This document shows, piece after piece, positions 1 through 11,162 of a DNA stretch of 64,000 bases; the first letter of the stretch is position 1; the number at the start of each line of letters is the position of its first letter. Both the position numbers and the translations under genes were made by a program. This DNA comes from Chondrus crispus (Eukaryota > Rhodophyta > Florideophyceae > Gigartinales > Gigartinaceae). The notes under the pieces were generated by a model that ran no database searches, was not told the DNA's origin, and saw only the letters and a program-made list of their open reading frames with translations. The stretch spans positions 488,434 through 552,433 of the forward strand of contig NW_005179120.1 in NCBI RefSeq assembly GCF_000350225.1, given 5' to 3'.

Positions 1-1943
1 GAGCTAGGGCACAACGGGTACCGGACATAAGGTACACACGTCCGCCCCCTCACCGAAGGGGTGGAAGGTGCGAACTCGACAACGGACGCCCCGCAATCCC
101 GGCTCCAGCACCCCCAAGCCGACCGTTCGGCTTTCCCTCCTAGTCCCAACCTCACGCGGACCGCGGCGCACCGGTGGTGCGAGTGGCCCGAGCCGCCCTC
201 CGGCGAGCGACGACGCGCGGGATGGCCACGGCTGAGGAGGGGCGGACGCTACCACCCCGTACGCCCACATCGATCGGCACCCCGCCCCACTAACGCGACA
301 CCGCGGCGAGTGATCTGCGGTCCCCCTGTAACTCTCCCACGCGAGCTTCTGAGTACCCCCCCGTCTGTCGTCTGACCCAAATCGCCGATCCCAGACCGGA
401 AAGGGCCGGACGGCCACAGCCGCGTAGAAGACCAACGCGAGCCACAACCGCGCATCAGCGCCCTCGCCGCCGACGGCGAAGGGCGGCGGAAGACATGGCC
501 CCGCGACAGCCTACCTTACTAACATTGTCCTTGCGCGGTGCGCGCACCATACGACTCCCACGGAATACAGGAAACCGGCCACATATGCCCACGCCGACCG
601 TGGGCAACCGCCGGAAGACGTCCTACGGACTCGAAAGAGGTCGTCCTCCGGTGTCATCGAAGGGGAGGCACGCCCGTCACCTCGCCACAGTACTGCACTG
701 CGCAAGCGTGATCGCCCCGACCGAAACCGCTTGCGGTACGCGGCCCACGTAGAAGAGTCCGGGCACCAGAGGGTCACGGACCTAAAGACAGGGTTCAGAC
801 CCCCGCGCTCGTCCGTACCGAACGTCTGGTTGCGAAATCAAGCGCTTTCGCTTTCGACAGAATTCTCGCGAGACAACGCACTACGAACGGCCCTGTAGGG
901 AGAGGGGTCAGGGTCGACTGATGCTCGGTCGGCATACAGTGTACAAGTTGCAAAATAATCTACGTCGGGCGCTCCGTCGCCCCTCGTCTGAGCACGGGGA
1001 AGCATGCCGGTATGCAGCGACCACCACGAGTGGGGTCTGATGAACCTGCTCTTGACAAGAGCAGGGGAGTGTCAAGGGCGAACACGGATTTCCCCCGTCG
1101 GGGGGGTCGGGGAACCAAGAGTGAAATTGGCAACCACGACCCTTTTTGTCCCTCCTTTGTCGGGACAACCTGCATGTTGATGAAGGAGGCCGGACGATAA
1201 TTGAGAGAGCCAAAGACGGCGGGGCAGTCACCCCTCACACGGCATGAAACCCTTGTGAGGAACACAGCAGACCTTGCCGCGCGTCCTCGTGCGTGCGGGC
1301 GATCGGGATGTCTACAGTACCCCGGTGGCCGGCAACGGAGCCGGCACGGGTCGCAAACGTAGCGGAATAGAGCGGGAGCTCGAGAATCGCCAACTCGGGT
1401 CCCGATCGGGAGGACGTTCTAAAAAGGGGTAAGGGAAACCGAAGGCGGACTGCCACCAGCACGCGCCAGGAGTAGAGAAGGCTGTGTTATTATCCTCACC
1501 GTCTTCTTGGGCGAGGTTTGGTACCCCAACACAAGCGCTGCCTTGACCGCCGTCGTCATGCATGCCGTTTTTGACCTTGTAGAGGAAACTGCGGGCGTTT
1601 GCAGAAAGAAAAATTGCCCTGCTGTCAGGGTGTAGGGAAAAATAGGCCTGGACGGACATTCGGATCGTCGATGAAGACGTGGTCCCGCAAAAGTGCTAGG
1701 GCAAAGATAGACGAGTACCATTGGCCCTGAACGACAGGGGAAGCGTCGAAATAGAAAAAAACGAAGGGCCCTCGCAAACGGCGCCATGGCGATCGATGAA
1801 CGACTGACACAGTCCCCGTTAGGCATGGTGAATGACCTGGCACTCGGTAAAATCGAGACGGGCAAGGCGAAGGACATGCTCCATTCGAAAATGGGCAGCC
1901 AGCGCAAGACGCCGGGGGGCACGATATTTTGCGTACGTACAAT

Positions 1944-1963
1944 ATATTGATACGTATCAATAT
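1944..1963. repeat. 20-bp perfect palindrome
   Basis: The sequence atattgatacgtatcaatat is an exact 20-bp self-complementary palindrome inside GC-rich DNA. Its AT-rich composition contrasts with its surroundings. It could be a protein-binding dyad or a cruciform-prone site. No adjacent gene explains it. Confidence 0.7.
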
Positions 1964-3738
1964 CCGCCGGCTGCGAGAGATCCGTTTGGCATTGCATTGG
2001 ATTATTCGTGTGAAAAACTCAATGTTGCGTGGCATACAACCGACTCGCTCATCATGAAGAAGGGGAGCGACGAAAAGATCTCGCTACTCAGAGTAAGGGT
2101 CATAACGGACCGACTCTTAAGGGTCCTGCCAGCATGAGGACCGAGAGAAAGCCGAAACATTCGTTCTGAGGACATGGCGGTAGTGTCTTTGGAAGGAGCC
2201 AAATGAGTTGTGGCGAAGACGGCACGCGCTCAGCAATACGGAAAGAATCAGGGTGAGTCGACGAAGGGTTCCGGTCGCGCTCGACGCGCCCCCACCGAAA
2301 CCCGGACCTCGATTCAAGAGGGTGCTGTAGCATGCATCGACCGCGAATGGACGACGGAGATCATAGGTCAGAGGACCGCTGCGTACGACAAAAGTGGGAC
2401 CTCGAGTTCCCCGAGCGTCGCTATAAACCCCCAAACGCAACATGCGTCTGCCTCCAGAGCGTGCACACGTCGTCGGCACGCGGGCGACGTGAGGAGGATC
2501 GCGAAGAGCGACGGGCATGGTGCTGTACGCGGGTGGGCGCCACCAGGTTATAATTTTTGGCAATTTTTGGCCTACTGGTGACAGCGCACCAATCATATAT
2601 CGTTAAGAGACTTTTGCCAAAAATATGCCATTGCAATTTTTTGGTGAAGCACATCGCGCTGTCGCTGGCGCACACACGTGTATAGCGCACGCGCAGTACG
2701 CGCCACACGCGCCGCGTCGGTGGCCGACGCCACGCGGAAAGGAGCCGCCGCGACAAGAGCCGGTTAGGGAACGCGTCAACAGACGGGAACAGGAAGATCG
2801 AGGCGCGTGGACGATACGCCCCGAGGACCATGTGCACAAGGATACACACACGCCTATTTTGTTCCCTCGCGTGTCGCATGCAAGGGCAGGGGCGCCGTGA
2901 GACTTGAGGTAGGGAGGAAAGAGCCTCCGTTGCGGTACAGGTATAATTGTAGGAATGGCACGCGCGAATTCCCGTGCGTGCGCGGTGAGTGTTGGAAGTG
3001 GGTTTTGTACTGTAGTCGACTCCAGTGTGAACCGTGGCCACAGAACGGAGACATCCCGCATTTTACATGGCCAGCGTCGGTGGCCCACTCTCCTGATCCT
3101 GGATCGCAATCCTCGGGGGGCATGTGAGAGCCTCCTTAGCCCCGTCCCGGGACCCATCGACGTCTTCAATTTATATATCAAAAACAGCGCGGTCGGCTTT
3201 TGCATAAGGACATCGGAGGTCCCTGGACGATTAAGGTACAGGCGTGGCCGAAATACGCCTGTCCCGCGTGGAGGAAACTTTCGGACTTCTGGCGATGGCA
3301 ACAGCGCGGTCCGCATGATGAGGCCGATCCTAAAGGCAAGTCGATGAGTCAATGACGCGACGGCGCGTCGGAGGCTAACGCAAGAAGAACTAACCGGGAC
3401 GAGAATTGAGGAGGGAGTCGTTTGGGAGGCGGAAAATCGCTGGGAGGATGAGACTCGAATCTCGAGGAACACGCGGGAAAGGCGAAAGTCCACGCGAACG
3501 ACGGCGTGCGAGCAGAAGGAGCACGAGAACGGACGAGTGTCGGGAGGGCACGAAGGATAGCGACCAGAGGGCGAGGACACCGGCACGAACGGGATGCACC
3601 GTATCAATGACACGGTCGCACATGGCACTCTCCTTACAAGCACCCGTGGACGCGGACGTCCCCGCTTAAGGGGGGGGCCGTGTAGTATAACCCCCCCTGG
3701 GGCTTTTTAGTTAGATTAGATCAACAATGGATCTAGTG

Positions 3739-3761
3739 CTGTAGAGCTCGATGCTCTACAG
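3739..3761. other. hairpin (9-bp stem)
   Basis: Stem ctgtagagc pairs exactly with gctctacag across a 5-nt loop. It is the first of a closely spaced series of hairpins running to 4342. Confidence 0.65.
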
Positions 3762-3845
3762 TACTGCCGCGCGTGGCCACAGGGCGCACGCGTGCACACG
3801 TGTACACGTGTATCGCGCGGAACGGAAGCGCGCACACACACGTGT

Positions 3846-3870
3846 ACTGTCAGCCACGATGGCTGACAGT
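3846..3870. other. hairpin (11-bp stem, 3-nt loop)
   Basis: Stem actgtcagcca pairs perfectly with tggctgacagt around a cga loop. It is part of the 3.7-4.35 kb hairpin series. Confidence 0.7.
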
Positions 3871-3904
3871 ATTACAGTACGGTCCGATCTGTACTACAGT
3901 AGTC

Positions 3905-3930
3905 CACTACAGTACTTCGGTACTGTAGTG
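3905..3930. other. hairpin with UUCG tetraloop
   Basis: Stem cactacagtac and its exact complement gtactgtagtg enclose ttcg, an unusually stable RNA tetraloop if transcribed. An 11-bp perfect stem closed by UUCG is typical of structured RNA, which is the best hint that this block is transcribed. No known RNA family could be assigned by eye. Confidence 0.7.
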
Positions 3931-4037
3931 TTATAGATTGTTTTGTATATTAAATATGGAGCGGACCGACGGCGGTGGAGGAGGACAAGCACGGACTTGT
4001 CACCCACCGACCGTCAAGGTCCGACTTTCCGCTTATT

Positions 4038-4065
4038 CTAAGGTAGCGCTCGCTAACTACCTTAG
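4038..4065. other. hairpin (9-bp stem)
   Basis: Arms ctaaggtag and ctaccttag enclose a 10-nt loop. It lies among the other hairpins of this block. Confidence 0.6.
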
Positions 4066-4132
4066 AGCGGCACCGAGTGCGGGTTGAGGACGCGCGCGGT
4101 ACGCCCACGAGTCGGCTCCGCCTCTGCCCGTC

Positions 4133-4156
4133 GGTACTGGATCGTTACCCAGTACC
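4133..4156. other. hairpin (8-bp stem)
   Basis: Arms ggtactgg and ccagtacc pair exactly around an 8-nt loop. Confidence 0.55.
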
Positions 4157-4310
4157 GCGCCGGGGCGTCGAGGCGTCGAACCGCTCGCGCGTACCGGCGT
4201 CCTCCCCGTTCCCGCTCTACCACGCTACCCGGGCCCGCTGCCCGGTGCCGTTAGCTAGTGTCCTGCTTCACCCCCGTCTTCCCGATCGGACGGGGTCTCG
4301 GTCGAACTGT

Positions 4311-4342
4311 GCATACACCCCTATCGCTGGGGGTGTTTATGC
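4311..4342. other. hairpin at block/pseudogene boundary
   Basis: Arms around cacccc / ggggtg with outer gcata / ttatgc pairing form an imperfect hairpin. It sits immediately at the junction where helicase copy A loses homology to its relatives, so it may mark the end of the inserted or rearranged GC-rich block. Confidence 0.5.
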
Positions 4343-4344
4343 TA

Positions 4345-7300
4345 CAGGTATGAACAGCAAACTCGAGATTCCTTCTTTGAGAAGGCATTGAGAAAAGGAT
4401 GGCTGTGTTAATGCCGTGGCGCTCTAGAATGATTCTTCTCTCGCAGGGTGGGACGGTGGCACTGAGGAGTACACGAGGGCCTGACTTTGGGATGATAGAA
4501 AGGGATCGACGCAAAAACTTCAATTCAGGGCGGAAATGTTGCCACATGGCTGTGAGATGATCCTCATCAATGACTACTAGAGCGAGCCTGTTAGTATCCA
4601 TAAGTCGAACAACCAGCTCTTTGAAGGACGGCCGCGCTAACTGTTCGGCCGTGAGGATGTAGAGGTCGGCAGATTCCAGTGATCCTTGTCCATTCGGGCA
4701 ATGTGATGCGAGTAGGGCGAAGTTTGTCGCGCGCCTCATTTACTCCGATACAAGGGCCTTGAGGGGAACGACTACGATAGTGGACTTGATATTCTTTTCC
4801 ATGAAAGCTGGTGGAAGGACTGCCATAGACTTGCCTGATGCGGTGGGCATCAGTACGAGGGAGTTGTTCTGCGACGCAAACACAGTGGCTGTGACGGCAA
4901 ACTGCGTTTGAGACATGAATTCCGCAGATTTAAAACGTGTGGCCTTTTTGAGAGCGGACAGTAGAGGCCTGACGAGGGGAGGCAGGATATGGTTCGGGGG
5001 GTTATCGAGGCGAATACTGTGACTGGGGTGGGACCCTACAGAGAAAGTGCTGGGGAATTTGACAGCAGACGGGTTTGGCTGCAGTTGTTGCAGCTCGTTT
5101 GCTGTGCTTCCGTTTAGAGCATGAAGGAGGGGCTTCGGTTGATGAACCTGGAAGACAGGCTGCGGCTCATGTTGGTATAGCGAGGTCACTCGAGACTGGA
5201 GTTGCTGTGAATGTTGGAGGGGGAGCAGTTGTGAAGAAGCGCGGTCACTATAAAATGACGGCAGCTTCAGATGGGGGTGCCATTCGTGGGAGAATTGGCG
5301 GTGCTTTGTTAGCGTGGCGGCGGGACAGTCAGGCATTAGCGAGGTAGTTCGTCCGTAGTGTTTGTGGGCGATAGAGGAGGTATGCGCAGCTTGTTGGTGT
5401 CCGGCTGTGGTGTGTTCTGCCAATATGTCATTCATGCTGCTGTGGAGCTTATTCTGGCATATAAGCGGAACCATTCCACTGGTGAACTGCCTGTAATCTT
5501 TGAAGGAGATTTGAACGCTCCTGGATTGCAGGGCAGTCCTGACCTTTGTGACACGTGCGGGTGAGAAGCGTTGGCCGTTGTTGGCGAACAAGAATGTCCA
5601 ATGGGTTCTCATGGCTGCGTCACCATGGAGAGCTCTGACCATTTCGCATTCCAAGGGGCGAATGACCGACAAGTATGAGATGATTCGGAACGACGTTTGT
5701 TTGTCGGGGAGTCGGTACACCGCGCGGTTGTAACCGAGTGCGGCCCTTGACTTGCAGTAGCCAGGGTTAAACAAAATTTCGGAGTGGTGGCCGATGAATA
5801 TGTCCCCATTTTGTAGCCTATAAGTGCATATCTCGGTTGCTCGACCGGGAGAGCCGGACAAAAAATGCATAATGGTAAGGAGGGAATCTTGCATGATTTA
5901 GCAATGTGCGAGAAACTGCAAGACTTCTGTTTTCGTCATTCGAACACCAGCGACTTGAATTTCTCGGTCTTGGCCAGAGGAGGCAGTAGAGGTAGGAGAA
6001 GGGCCAAGACCGGATGCCTCGCCTTGTGTAGGAACCCTGCGCGGAAAAGAACATGTGGGATGGACGCAAGGTGTGCGATGGAGGTAATCGGGCGATGGAT
6101 TCATTAGAGCATGAAGGAGGTGGGCAACGTTGGCCTGCACCCAGGAGGCGTGGTGAGTGAGGGAGGAGAGAAAGGAAAAGCCAGGAGCGCAGTTCGTGGG
6201 GTCGTCACGCAGAGATAAAACGATTCGTTAGAAATCAGGAGGGAGCTCGGCCCCCAAAAGACAGTGTTCTTAGAAGAACTTGTCGAAAGTCTTGTGCTAG
6301 TTTGTGATGATGGTCCCCAGAAGAGGCATGGAGACGTGGTGAGACTTGATAATGCCGCAAGGGTCTTGCTTGTGAATGGCGCGGACGGCGAAGGAGATTG
6401 GACCTTCCTCATGTTTTATGATTCGCATGATGACATCCAAAGTTTTTCGTATGAATGTAGCGGCAGTGTTGGCATCTTGATCGACGGTTGCGGTGATGGC
6501 AGCAGCTGAATCTCGGTGGTTGTCGTTGAGGTAGGCAGCTGGAAGGGGCGTTTCTGCTACTCGGCGGAGTTCTTGAATCGCTGTCACGGAAACAGCGTAT
6601 TGGAGAGCGGCAAGAATCTGACTAATGTCACCGGCTTCGACGAGTCTGAGGGTCGGGGATGTCTCGGCGAAGAGTGGGGCTGAACTTGCAACGACAGTAG
6701 CGGCGACAACAAAATTACGAACGGCCAAGTTGGTGAGGAGGTCGACATACCTGAGCCGGACGAGAAGCAAGCTTTTCATGGCATCGTGAAGGCGACTGTG
6801 TAAGGCGTGGGAGAGAGTTTCACCTGGGTCTCGTGGAGAGATATGCGATTGAGCTCATGAAAGAAGGCGTCGATCGCGACGGAAGTCTTTTCATTACGGG
6901 AAAAGTCGGCGTCCGGTGTCTGATGGGTGAAGAAGAGGAGGCGGGCGACATGACTAGCATATCTTCGTTCTGCGATGGATTGAACCCGTCGGAAGGGCGT
7001 GCTGCCGTGGAGCTTTATCGCTTGACGAAATCCATGCGTGACGTCCCTGACGACCTTGGCGATACTTTGAAAGTATAGATGGACGCAGGTTGCAACCGTG
7101 GATAAAGTCGCCTGAACGTCCTCCGTCGTGAGGGCACCCGTGAGTTGAGCTGCCTTCTCACGGCTTAGAGGCAGACCGTCGAGGGCTTCGTCAAAGTCGG
7201 TGATCGCCAGGAATGTGTTGCGGAGGGCGATGCTGGAGTCTTCGTCATTTTCCTCTAATTCGGCATGAGATCGCCGACCGTGGGCCAGGTTTGAACTGGA

Positions 7301-7905
7301 ACACGTTAGACGGGCCAGTACGTCAGCCGCACACTTGTGGGGCTCATACGTTGATGGGTTGGGGCCTGACGCGATGAGGTCTAAAGTTGAGTCGGTTGTT
7401 GTGTCCATGGGGCAGGGTGACGACACCGGCGCGGATTGGATAGGATCTTCTTCTTTTGATTCAGGAATACCGACGGGAAATTGGGAAACGGTGACAATTT
7501 TCCGATTGGCGCTTCGGCCGTAACGGGAAAGTACTTGGTCTTGGCACCACTAAACGGAGACTGGGCAGGAACAGCATCCCGGCCAATGATTTGACCAACC
7601 TCGGTCGGAGAGGGGTTCCCAAGTGCATCAGGCGGGTGGACGGAGTTCATATGCTGCGGAAGCCGTTTCGGAGTGCCCTTGGAGAGCAAAGAGGGACAGA
7701 ATTAGACTACTTTGCATGTGAATCCTTGAAGCGGGGGGAGACTCTTGATCGGAAGAGTGATGCTCGGATCGGGGAGGAATTGGGGAACCTGTAGGTACTC
7801 GGAAAGGAGCGGGGAATCGGAAACAGAGGTACGGTGGAAGGAGAGGGCGTTTTCCGCAAGTCTAGATAGCTGTAAATGTGTGAATGAAGAGAACCTTACT
7901 TCCAA
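4345..7905 (-). pseudogene. C2H2 / recombinase-like / RecQ helicase pseudogene, copy A
   Basis: This is a decayed copy of the large family seen intact-most at 31.3-36.7 kb. Read from 7905 downward it has the linker after the first zinc finger, a damaged second zinc finger (FCP then frame loss near 7700), a helical middle domain (7426-6297), the recombinase-like domain with SGSPGRATEI (about 5850), DYRQF (about 5490) and a GH...YGR box (about 5410-5360), then Walker A MPTASGKS (about 4850) and a motif II variant IDEDHL (about 4570), ending after LSATV and the PSQRRNLEF segment. Stops interrupt it, for example TAA at 4740-4742 where copy D has a Tyr codon, and several stops lie around 5895-6300. 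Helicase motifs IV-VI and the C-terminal zinc region are absent because homology stops at the GC-rich block. The first zinc finger is also missing. It is certainly non-functional. It is closest to copy D. Confidence 0.85.
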
Positions 7906-9480
7906 AAACGTTTGTAATTCTTACTATTATGAGTACGCATCTGATATATTAAGCATAACACGTCTTCTCCAACATGAGTAGGCCGTTCTATCCGTAATTT
8001 CGCTCACAGGTGTATTTTAGCAAAAGAAACGCTGCAACGGTATATGCTGCTGCGGATAAAGAAAACGTGCGCATAGTTCAGGTACTCATTGCTTGTGTGA
8101 TATTTCTATGATGTAATATCTGGCAGCTCAGACTTATCCAAAGTTTCTTATTGCAAGCCGAAGTTTTCTACAAGTACTCTAAAAAGTCTCATGAAGCGAT
8201 CGTAGATGTTACTAGAAAAAAATGTATTAGAAAAGATGCAAATGGAGCATTCTCGCCAGTAACATATACTCTATCTAATCTTTTAGCTGGCCTTCTCATT
8301 TCCGTGTGGGCCATTCTCACCCAAAAATTGCAAAAAGTCACGGAATCCATTATCCTGGAGTAGGTGACCTTTTCAAATCAGGGAAAGACAAAACGTTCAA
8401 ATCCAAGGGCTTGTGGGAGTATGTAACTCGACTCTTTATTTGCATGACGTTTACGTAGCTGCTGTATCGTTCTGTTAGATAGAGAGGTCCACAAGGTCCC
8501 CGAGCCGTTACCAATTTCATTAAGGTTATAAAGGTAACTTTTTTTTGCATTGAAGGACTGAGGATGTGTACCTTCCGAACCGTACTACCACAAAATACCC
8601 AAAAACGAATATTGACGAATAAAGCTGAACTGTGCACCGCTTTCGTGAGCACGATTTTATCCGGATCATATGAATTATGACCTCAAATGCTGTTGCAATC
8701 ACTTCAGTACAGCAACTGCGAATGAGCTTTTTACGATGAATAATTCATGCTTCCATGGCTGCTGATGATTAAACTTTTCGAAAATCCTGTTTTCATGCAA
8801 ATAAATTTTGTATTGGATCCATTTTGTTTTGTAATGTGGCAGTAATAGAGTTAGAATTGCATCAAATTCATAGAAGCAATATAAGCGTTGGGGTTTTTGA
8901 GGTTACGCTGCTTGGAAATTACAGGCTTTTCATCCATATATGGCGAGAAAGTGATTTTAATACGAATACACATAGGTCTGGAAAACATTTAGGTCTTAAA
9001 TGCGCACGGGAAACGCTTCTTACGACCACTGTTAATGTCACGAAATTTTATTCGTTATTGCGAATACCGAGTTTATAAAAATCCGGAGCAGAATTTCTGG
9101 GACAAATATGACTCTTTTGTGCCGAAATAAACCCAAAAGTAGGCATTTCGAAATTCAGTTTATGGGGATGAAAGTGCAGTTCACAATTGCAATGATTGCG
9201 TTTAACTTTCCCGTTGTTCCGGCATGTCATTCTTATTAAAATGAAGCTTTAACTTTGGTTTTATGGAAACTTTAACCTCGTACTGCGGCAGTTCGCATGA
9301 ACTTTATCTGTTCTACAGTACTCTACTGTTCTCCTGTAAATGAATACAGTACTTAAATTGCTACTCGGAAGTCCCTGTCATACAGTACTTTTAAAATGGT
9401 ACCCTTCCCCGAAAGTATATTGTGGTAACATCTTTCGTAAATTAATTTAAAAAACTACTTCCCCTGCCCCAAATGACTTC
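7906..9480. other. AT-rich intergenic stretch, no gene seen
   Basis: Short open frames only (the longest, at 8151-8363 and 8350-8652, have no recognisable motif). No tRNA, satellite or inverted-terminus element was seen. Confidence 0.5.
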
Positions 9481-9900
9481 AAACTGGTGATTATCGATGC
9501 TCTGTGTTTGCTGACCAACTGGGAGGAGATACAGAATCTCAAGCCGTACTGGGTCAGAGAAACCCCGAATTTCCTTTCATTGGTGCGGCAGTACACAGAT
9601 TTTTAGAAAAAGGTCTATTTGGTAATTTCACTGGCACCAGAGAGACCGAGTAACGCGGACGCAGCAACGTTGATGGGGAATGGTGAGGAGTTGACGCACT
9701 TTCCAGTCTCTGCTGGATTCGGATGGCACATCCAACAATACGAAGTACAGGCAAAGTGGCAGGGCTTCGATGATGAGGAACCCACGTGGGAACCAATCTG
9801 CAACATGGGCGAAGACATTCCCGTGATACTTACCCACTTCCTCTCTTTGTATCCTGACCAAGATCTCGTCAAGGCAGCTCTCTCGTCGATTTCCAATTAA
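9481..9900 (+). mobile_element. chromodomain fragment, probable LTR-retrotransposon integrase tail
   Basis: The frame ending at 9900 contains YEVQAKWQGF followed by the D/E-rich turn and TWEP, the core of a chromodomain (aromatic cage positions Y, W and W present). In Ty3/gypsy chromoviruses such a domain closes the integrase. The frame has no ATG, starts after an in-frame TAG at 9604-9606, and the preceding 120 bp look coding-like but broken. No integrase, RT or LTR was found nearby. I read it as a short remnant; a host chromodomain exon is the alternative. Confidence 0.5.
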
Positions 9901-10883
9901 CTTCAACCTCTCTTCTGAGAGAGCGGACTGTTGCACACAGTGTGTGCTTTTATGGGAACAACTAGTGACACCATAAGCAGCACTGATTCTTTTATGGCTT
10001 CATCCTTTACAATGTCTTTCCTTTTGCAGCAGCATCTCTGTGATCCCTGCTTCCTCAAGCTTTCAGCGGTAACAGGTACTTCTACTTAAGTAGCTATCTT
10101 TGCAATAAACAGAGGGGCAAGGCACCTCACACCTTCACCACTCAAATCAAGACACTTCCCCCACGGAAATAGTGCCACACGCGAGCGCCATTGACAGCGC
10201 GCAACGTAGAGATACGCGTGTCCATGCTATCTGCGTGGACGCGGTCTGATTTAACCGATTCGGAAGAGCATAGCCGATGGCAGCCCGTTACAGCACCGCT
10301 GGAAGCAGCCTCTGACATGTACGTAAACATGAACAGATACCATGGCAACTTGCCGTAGGAAAATGGCCGGTGGACTTTGCACTTTTAAGATAAGATACCC
10401 TCCGTATTGATTTGTGACCGCATGGTGAACATGTTTCTGACACGTACATTAGTATCAGAGTACATGTGGGTCTGAGTATTTGATAGAGAAGTTGCCATAG
10501 AAGGCACTGATAATCCGCGGAAAGGCAGGAGTTGTCGTTTGCTGATTGCCTTAGATTACATGGGTGAATTATTGATATGGAAAAAGAAGTTTTTGTTCGA
10601 ATAGGCATTGATACCGGTTATCATCATTTTATTTGTAACTGCAAGGGAGTACATCGCGATGTCCACACGCACTGCCAACTAAAGATAGCCTTCGCAGATA
10701 ATTTTGCGAGCAACTACACTTCATGAAAAGGGATTGAAATTGTTTTGCGATGTATTGGCCTTCAGACTGAAACAGCTGTCGTCGACTTCCAGACTAACAA
10801 AGAATTTGATAATCCCATGGTGACCCCTTGAGTCCATTCTAACAACTGCAGTCCAGGTGGTGCGGGTAGCTCAGCGAGCAGTC
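9901..10883. other. intergenic, nothing recognised
   Basis: No coding motif, repeat or RNA gene was seen on either strand beyond short unsupported frames. Confidence 0.4.
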
Positions 10884-11162
10884 CTAATCATCATGATCAC
10901 GACTGGTGCACCACCATCCGCGGTAACGAGCGACACGGCATTGTATGTTAACGGGATACTTGCGGCATTGTTGTCTAGCAATTTTCCGGCTTTCGGTGGG
11001 AGAGTCCGGACAGTCGAAATGAGATCGGTCTGCAACTTTCATGTCCTCCGCGCCATCTTGTTCAATAGAGATGTCTTCCCCGACGCGCTTGTCATTCACA
11101 GCAAAGGCGACTGTAACCAGGACCAGAAGGGCCAAGAGAAAACATGTGCAGCGATGAAACAT
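10884..11162 (-). CDS. small putative secreted Cys-rich protein (92 aa)
   Basis: An ATG at 11162, with A at -3, opens a 92-residue frame. It begins MFHRCTC, followed by a strongly hydrophobic stretch (about residues 8-20, leucine/valine-rich, ending VAFA) that looks like a signal peptide with a plausible cleavage after AFA. The mature part is acidic at first and then basic, with four cysteines after residue 50 (spaced in FDCP, QQC, IQC and WWC), enough for two disulfides. The frame could be extended upstream to 11276, but that would bury the signal sequence, so the inner ATG is preferred. No family is recognised. It is isolated, with no neighbour in support. It could be a chance ORF; the signal peptide is the main argument for reality. 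Confidence 0.4.
   Translation of the reverse strand: MFHRCTCFLLALLVLVTVAFAVNDKRVGEDISIEQDGAEDMKVADRSHFDCPDSPTESRKIARQQCRKYPVNIQCRVARYRGWWCTSRDHDD

Larger units (their letters stand above)
1..4345. other. GC-rich, hairpin-rich non-coding block
   Basis: This block is clearly more GC-rich than the sequence after 7.9 kb. Open frames occur on both strands in all phases, which is expected in GC-rich DNA, and none shows a recognisable domain or a consistent coding strand. Its distinctive property is many short exact hairpins, especially 3.7-4.35 kb (listed separately). The block ends abruptly where it meets the 3' break of helicase copy A near 4345. Structured spacer DNA, such as an rDNA spacer, is a possibility by analogy only: I searched by eye for universal SSU, LSU, 5S and 5.8S motifs and found none extending beyond a chance 14-mer. 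The function is unknown. Confidence 0.5.

Noticed and set aside
2603..3643. 346-codon minus-strand ORF
   Set aside because: It overlaps several other long frames in GC-rich DNA, composition is Arg/Ser/Pro-random, and there is no domain. Stop-poor GC-rich sequence explains it.
3718..3736. Match to the 5.8S rRNA start (tcaacaatggatct)
   Set aside because: Only about 14 bases agree. The following sequence has none of the conserved 5.8S body (no gaagaacgcagc), so it is a chance match or a tiny relic.
10858..10925. tRNA-like start (gcgggtagctcagcgagcag) with a complementary catccgc 50 bases on
   Set aside because: No TTCGA T-loop and no foldable anticodon arm of the right spacing.
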